A stretch of 7,377 nt of DNA, taken from Ignavibacteria bacterium (lineage in GTDB: Bacteria > Bacteroidota > Ignavibacteria > Ignavibacteriales > Ignavibacteriaceae). The notes beneath the pieces are model-generated. The model was not told the origin of the DNA. It did not search any database and saw only the letters and a list, made by a program, of their open reading frames with translations. Positions 5,770 to 7,377 of the stretch are shown here, piece by piece. Position numbers and translations under genes: made by a program. The stretch is taken from contig JAOTUT010000068.1 in NCBI GenBank assembly GCA_029863735.1, forward strand, positions 1 to 7,377, in the 5' to 3' direction. Each line of letters starts with the position of its first letter. Position 1 is the first letter of the stretch.

Positions 5770-5858
5770 TTGTCACTCTGAGTCTTGTCGAAGACAAGGA
5801 CGACGCAGCAATCTCAGTAATTAGGGTATAGATTGCTTCGCTCCGCTCGCAATGACAA
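5770..5858. repeat. REP-like composite palindromic element overlapping the SRPBCC gene end
   Basis: About 89 bases bounded by TTGTCA (5770-5775) and its complement TGACAA (5853-5858). Inside, AGCAATCT (5807-5814) mirrors AGATTGCT (5830-5837), ATTGC (5832-5836) mirrors GCAAT (5848-5852), and GTCTT/AAGAC form a small hairpin at 5782-5795. Read on the minus strand it begins TTGTCATTGCGAGCGGAGCG, continuing into AAGCAATCT. I recognise this as a dispersed intergenic repeat found in many bacterial genomes. No transposase is present, so it would be mobilised in trans if at all. It supplies the last codons and the stop of the gene ending at 5821. Confidence 0.75.
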
Positions 5859-6312
5859 CCGGGAATAACTCTTCAAGCTTCTTCTCTCTGTACTTAAATA
5901 TCTCCTTTACTTTCTTTTTAACAAGCAGCGAATTAATCGGTCTGCTCAGCGGATCAAGCGGAAGTGCATAGGTAACTATGTCTGACATTTCCACACCGTT
6001 CTCAATTTCCTTTAAGTGATGTTGATGATGCCATAGCTTATACGGACCAAAACGCTGCTCATCAACAAAATAAAACGGTTCTTTAACGTGAGTGATTTCT
6101 GTTACCCAAGTGTTGGGTATTCCCAAAACAGGATGTACTTTGTAAGCGATTATCATTCCAGCATACATTTTATCCGGAAGCTTACTGGTTACTTTAAAAT
6201 TAAGCCACTCCGGAGTTATTACCGAAAGATTATTGGGATTGGAGAAAAACTCCCAGGCTTCGTCAATCCCGATTGGTAAATTTTGAACTGTTTTTAGTTG
6301 ATAGGTTTTCAT
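5821..6312 (-). CDS. SRPBCC (START/Bet v1-like) family protein with repeat-derived C-terminus
   Basis: A 163-residue cytoplasmic protein of the SRPBCC ligand-binding fold. Evidence is the opening MKTYQLKTVQNLPIGIDEAWEFFSNPNNLSVITPEWLNF, typical of these proteins (x-x-F-F-x-(D/N)-P-x-N-L-x-x-I-T-P), then strands with GMIIAYKVHPVLGIPNTWVTEIT (52-74), the motif GPYKLWHHQHHL (89-100) matching the family's W-x-H-x-H-x-F strand, D-I-V-T-Y-A-L-P (111-118) and a long C-terminal helix (126-150). The fold holds hydrophobic ligands; some relatives are annotated 'cell division inhibitor' or fused to epimerases, but no ligand can be named. Residues 152-163 (VVIASGAKQSIP) are encoded by the REP-like element at 5770-5858 and are not part of the fold. 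No Shine-Dalgarno precedes the ATG at 6312. It is downstream of, and co-directional with, the nuclease-like gene across 132 bases; co-transcription is possible but not shown. Confidence 0.85.
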   Translation of the reverse strand: MKTYQLKTVQNLPIGIDEAWEFFSNPNNLSVITPEWLNFKVTSKLPDKMYAGMIIAYKVHPVLGIPNTWVTEITHVKEPFYFVDEQRFGPYKLWHHQHHLKEIENGVEMSDIVTYALPLDPLSRPINSLLVKKKVKEIFKYREKKLEELFPVVIASGAKQSIP

Positions 6313-6444
6313 AATAATCTAAACAAAGAAGGGAGGGAAAAAATTCCATAAGTGAACGCTTATCTGGATTTAATCTATCTGACATTGTATAAGCCAAGAG
6401 CGGATAAAATTCTTGAGATGCATGAGAAAAGGTAATTAGTTTCG

Positions 6445-7359
6445 TCACGGACTAGATGTTGCTAATTGTTTGTTTATTGGAATTGCAATTTCTTTTAATA
6501 TGTTAATTTCATTTTCGGTCCTATTGATAATATTATTTGCAGCAGCATATCGAATGTATAATGGTATTCTTTTGTTTTCATAAATACCAAAAGATTTGAA
6601 AAAGGCAATAACACCTATAATTCTTTTGTCTTCAATTTTATCCCAATATTGTCTATTTGTAGTAATGAACGCTTCCATATTTGAATTTAGTAATCTAGTT
6701 AGTTCATGCTCATCTGAAGTATGAATAAGAGAATGATTTGGATTTATGACATTCTCAATAGATATAAAAATAAGGCCATAAATATTCTTTCCATCAGCAT
6801 ATAAATTAAATCTCTTTTTAAGTTGACTGGAAGCAACTTTAATATTTGAACGTATTGAAGTATTCGAGGCGGGCCGTTTGCATTCTATAAACACTTTGTA
6901 TGTTTTATTGCTAATAAGTAAATCCGATTCTGTACTAAAATCAACAATAAAAGAAGTGAATGAGAATAACGAAGCGATGAATAATTCAAATGAAATATCT
7001 CTTGCTTGGTGAGCACTAACACTTTTTGCTTCAGATTTGCTTTCTAATGGACCCTTGATAAAAATTGGTAATTTTTTATTCAAATAGTCAATCTGACCAT
7101 ATTTTCGGAGCCCTAAATAAATCTGGATAATTTCATCCGCTTCGTAGAGTGAATTCATTATTGAGGAAGAAGATACAGGTTTATTTAATAAATGAACTTG
7201 GTTTTTATTTAACACACTGATGAGATGTTCAATATCCTTTTGATATTTTCCAAATCTTGTAGGGCTAACATTGGGTATAAAAATTTTTAACCAATTAATT
7301 GCAGCTTTTAGTTGATTATTTATTTCAGCAAATGAAATGGTGTGAAATCCATAACTCAA
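6445..7359 (-). CDS. PD-(D/E)XK nuclease-like protein, AT-rich, TTG start
   Basis: A 304-residue protein with no family name I can assign with certainty. The centre carries a PD-(D/E)XK nuclease pattern: helix ARDISFELFIASLF with Glu125, Asp146 in SDLLIS, the E-x-K strand VFIECKRPAS with Glu159 and Lys161, and helix VASSQLKKRF with Gln179, as in restriction-endonuclease-like folds. Residues 1-100 look helical and may bind a partner or DNA; 195-300 form a further mixed region. No signal peptide. An in-frame TAG at 7374-7372 means the start is inside the window; the first usable codon is TTG at 7359, and the next ATG is about 67 codons later, so the true start is uncertain. TATAAT abuts the TTG on the minus strand, with only AGG further upstream as a possible ribosome site. 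The gene is AT-richer than its neighbours (13 G/C in 60 at 6481-6540 against 28 in 60 at 3421-3480), suggesting transfer. DNA cleavage, perhaps in defence, is inference. Confidence 0.7.
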   Translation of the reverse strand: MSYGFHTISFAEINNQLKAAINWLKIFIPNVSPTRFGKYQKDIEHLISVLNKNQVHLLNKPVSSSSIMNSLYEADEIIQIYLGLRKYGQIDYLNKKLPIFIKGPLESKSEAKSVSAHQARDISFELFIASLFSFTSFIVDFSTESDLLISNKTYKVFIECKRPASNTSIRSNIKVASSQLKKRFNLYADGKNIYGLIFISIENVINPNHSLIHTSDEHELTRLLNSNMEAFITTNRQYWDKIEDKRIIGVIAFFKSFGIYENKRIPLYIRYAAANNIINRTENEINILKEIAIPINKQLATSSP

Positions 7360-7377
7360 ATTATATAGTACCTAAGA

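Noticed and set aside
5770..5858. CRISPR-like or ncRNA interpretation of the palindromic element
   Set aside because: There is no regular repeat-spacer pattern and only one copy; the ends and core fit a REP-like dispersed repeat better.
6088..6279. Plus-strand frame of 63 codons
   Set aside because: Antisense to the SRPBCC gene, whose protein matches a known fold; no start signal.

Overview
The window looks like chromosomal DNA from the Ignavibacteria / Chlorobi–Bacteroidota group. The main evidence is a secreted protein ending in a type IX secretion (T9SS) sorting domain with the signature NYPNPFNPSTKIQYS, a wording typical of Ignavibacteria. Other support is the set of signal-peptide enzymes with weak or missing Shine-Dalgarno sites and several small palindromic repeats of kinds common in that group. 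The taxonomic placement is an inference from motifs, not a database result.

Layout: (1) 1-508, minus strand, the N-terminal part of an exported S9-family serine hydrolase that runs off the left edge. (2) 640-2181, plus, an exported seven-repeat YCF48-like beta-propeller with a C-terminal T9SS sorting domain. (3) 2241-3914, minus, a compact exported M1 zinc aminopeptidase. (4) 4065-4550, plus, a SlyD-type FKBP prolyl isomerase with a His-rich tail. (5) 4623-5012, minus, a VOC/glyoxalase-fold protein. (6) 5162-5704, plus, an exported, extremely methionine-rich NTF2-like (DUF4440/SnoaL-type) protein. (7) 5821-6312, minus, an SRPBCC-fold protein whose C-terminus is encoded by a repeat. (8) 6445-7359, minus, an AT-rich gene for a PD-(D/E)XK nuclease-like protein that starts with TTG.

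The first seven genes alternate strand one by one, so there is no obvious multi-gene operon. Most look like independent housekeeping or envelope functions: periplasmic or surface peptide breakdown (S9, M1), protein folding (SlyD) and small ligand-binding folds. Only genes 8 and 7 share a strand in sequence, with a 132-base gap. All three convergent junctions (2182-2240, 4551-4622, 5705-5820) contain inverted repeats. The divergent spacers (509-639, 3915-4064, 5013-5161) contain no comparable palindrome that I could find, and no stretch over 300 bases lacks a gene.

The most interesting signals are small repeats that have entered coding sequence: a 27-base in-frame insertion in the T9SS sorting domain and a REP-like element that supplies the last 12 residues of the SRPBCC protein. 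The compositionally distinct PD-(D/E)XK protein at the right edge is also notable and could belong to a defence or mobile locus continuing outside the window. I see no CRISPR array, tRNA, rRNA, transposase or recognisable riboswitch.
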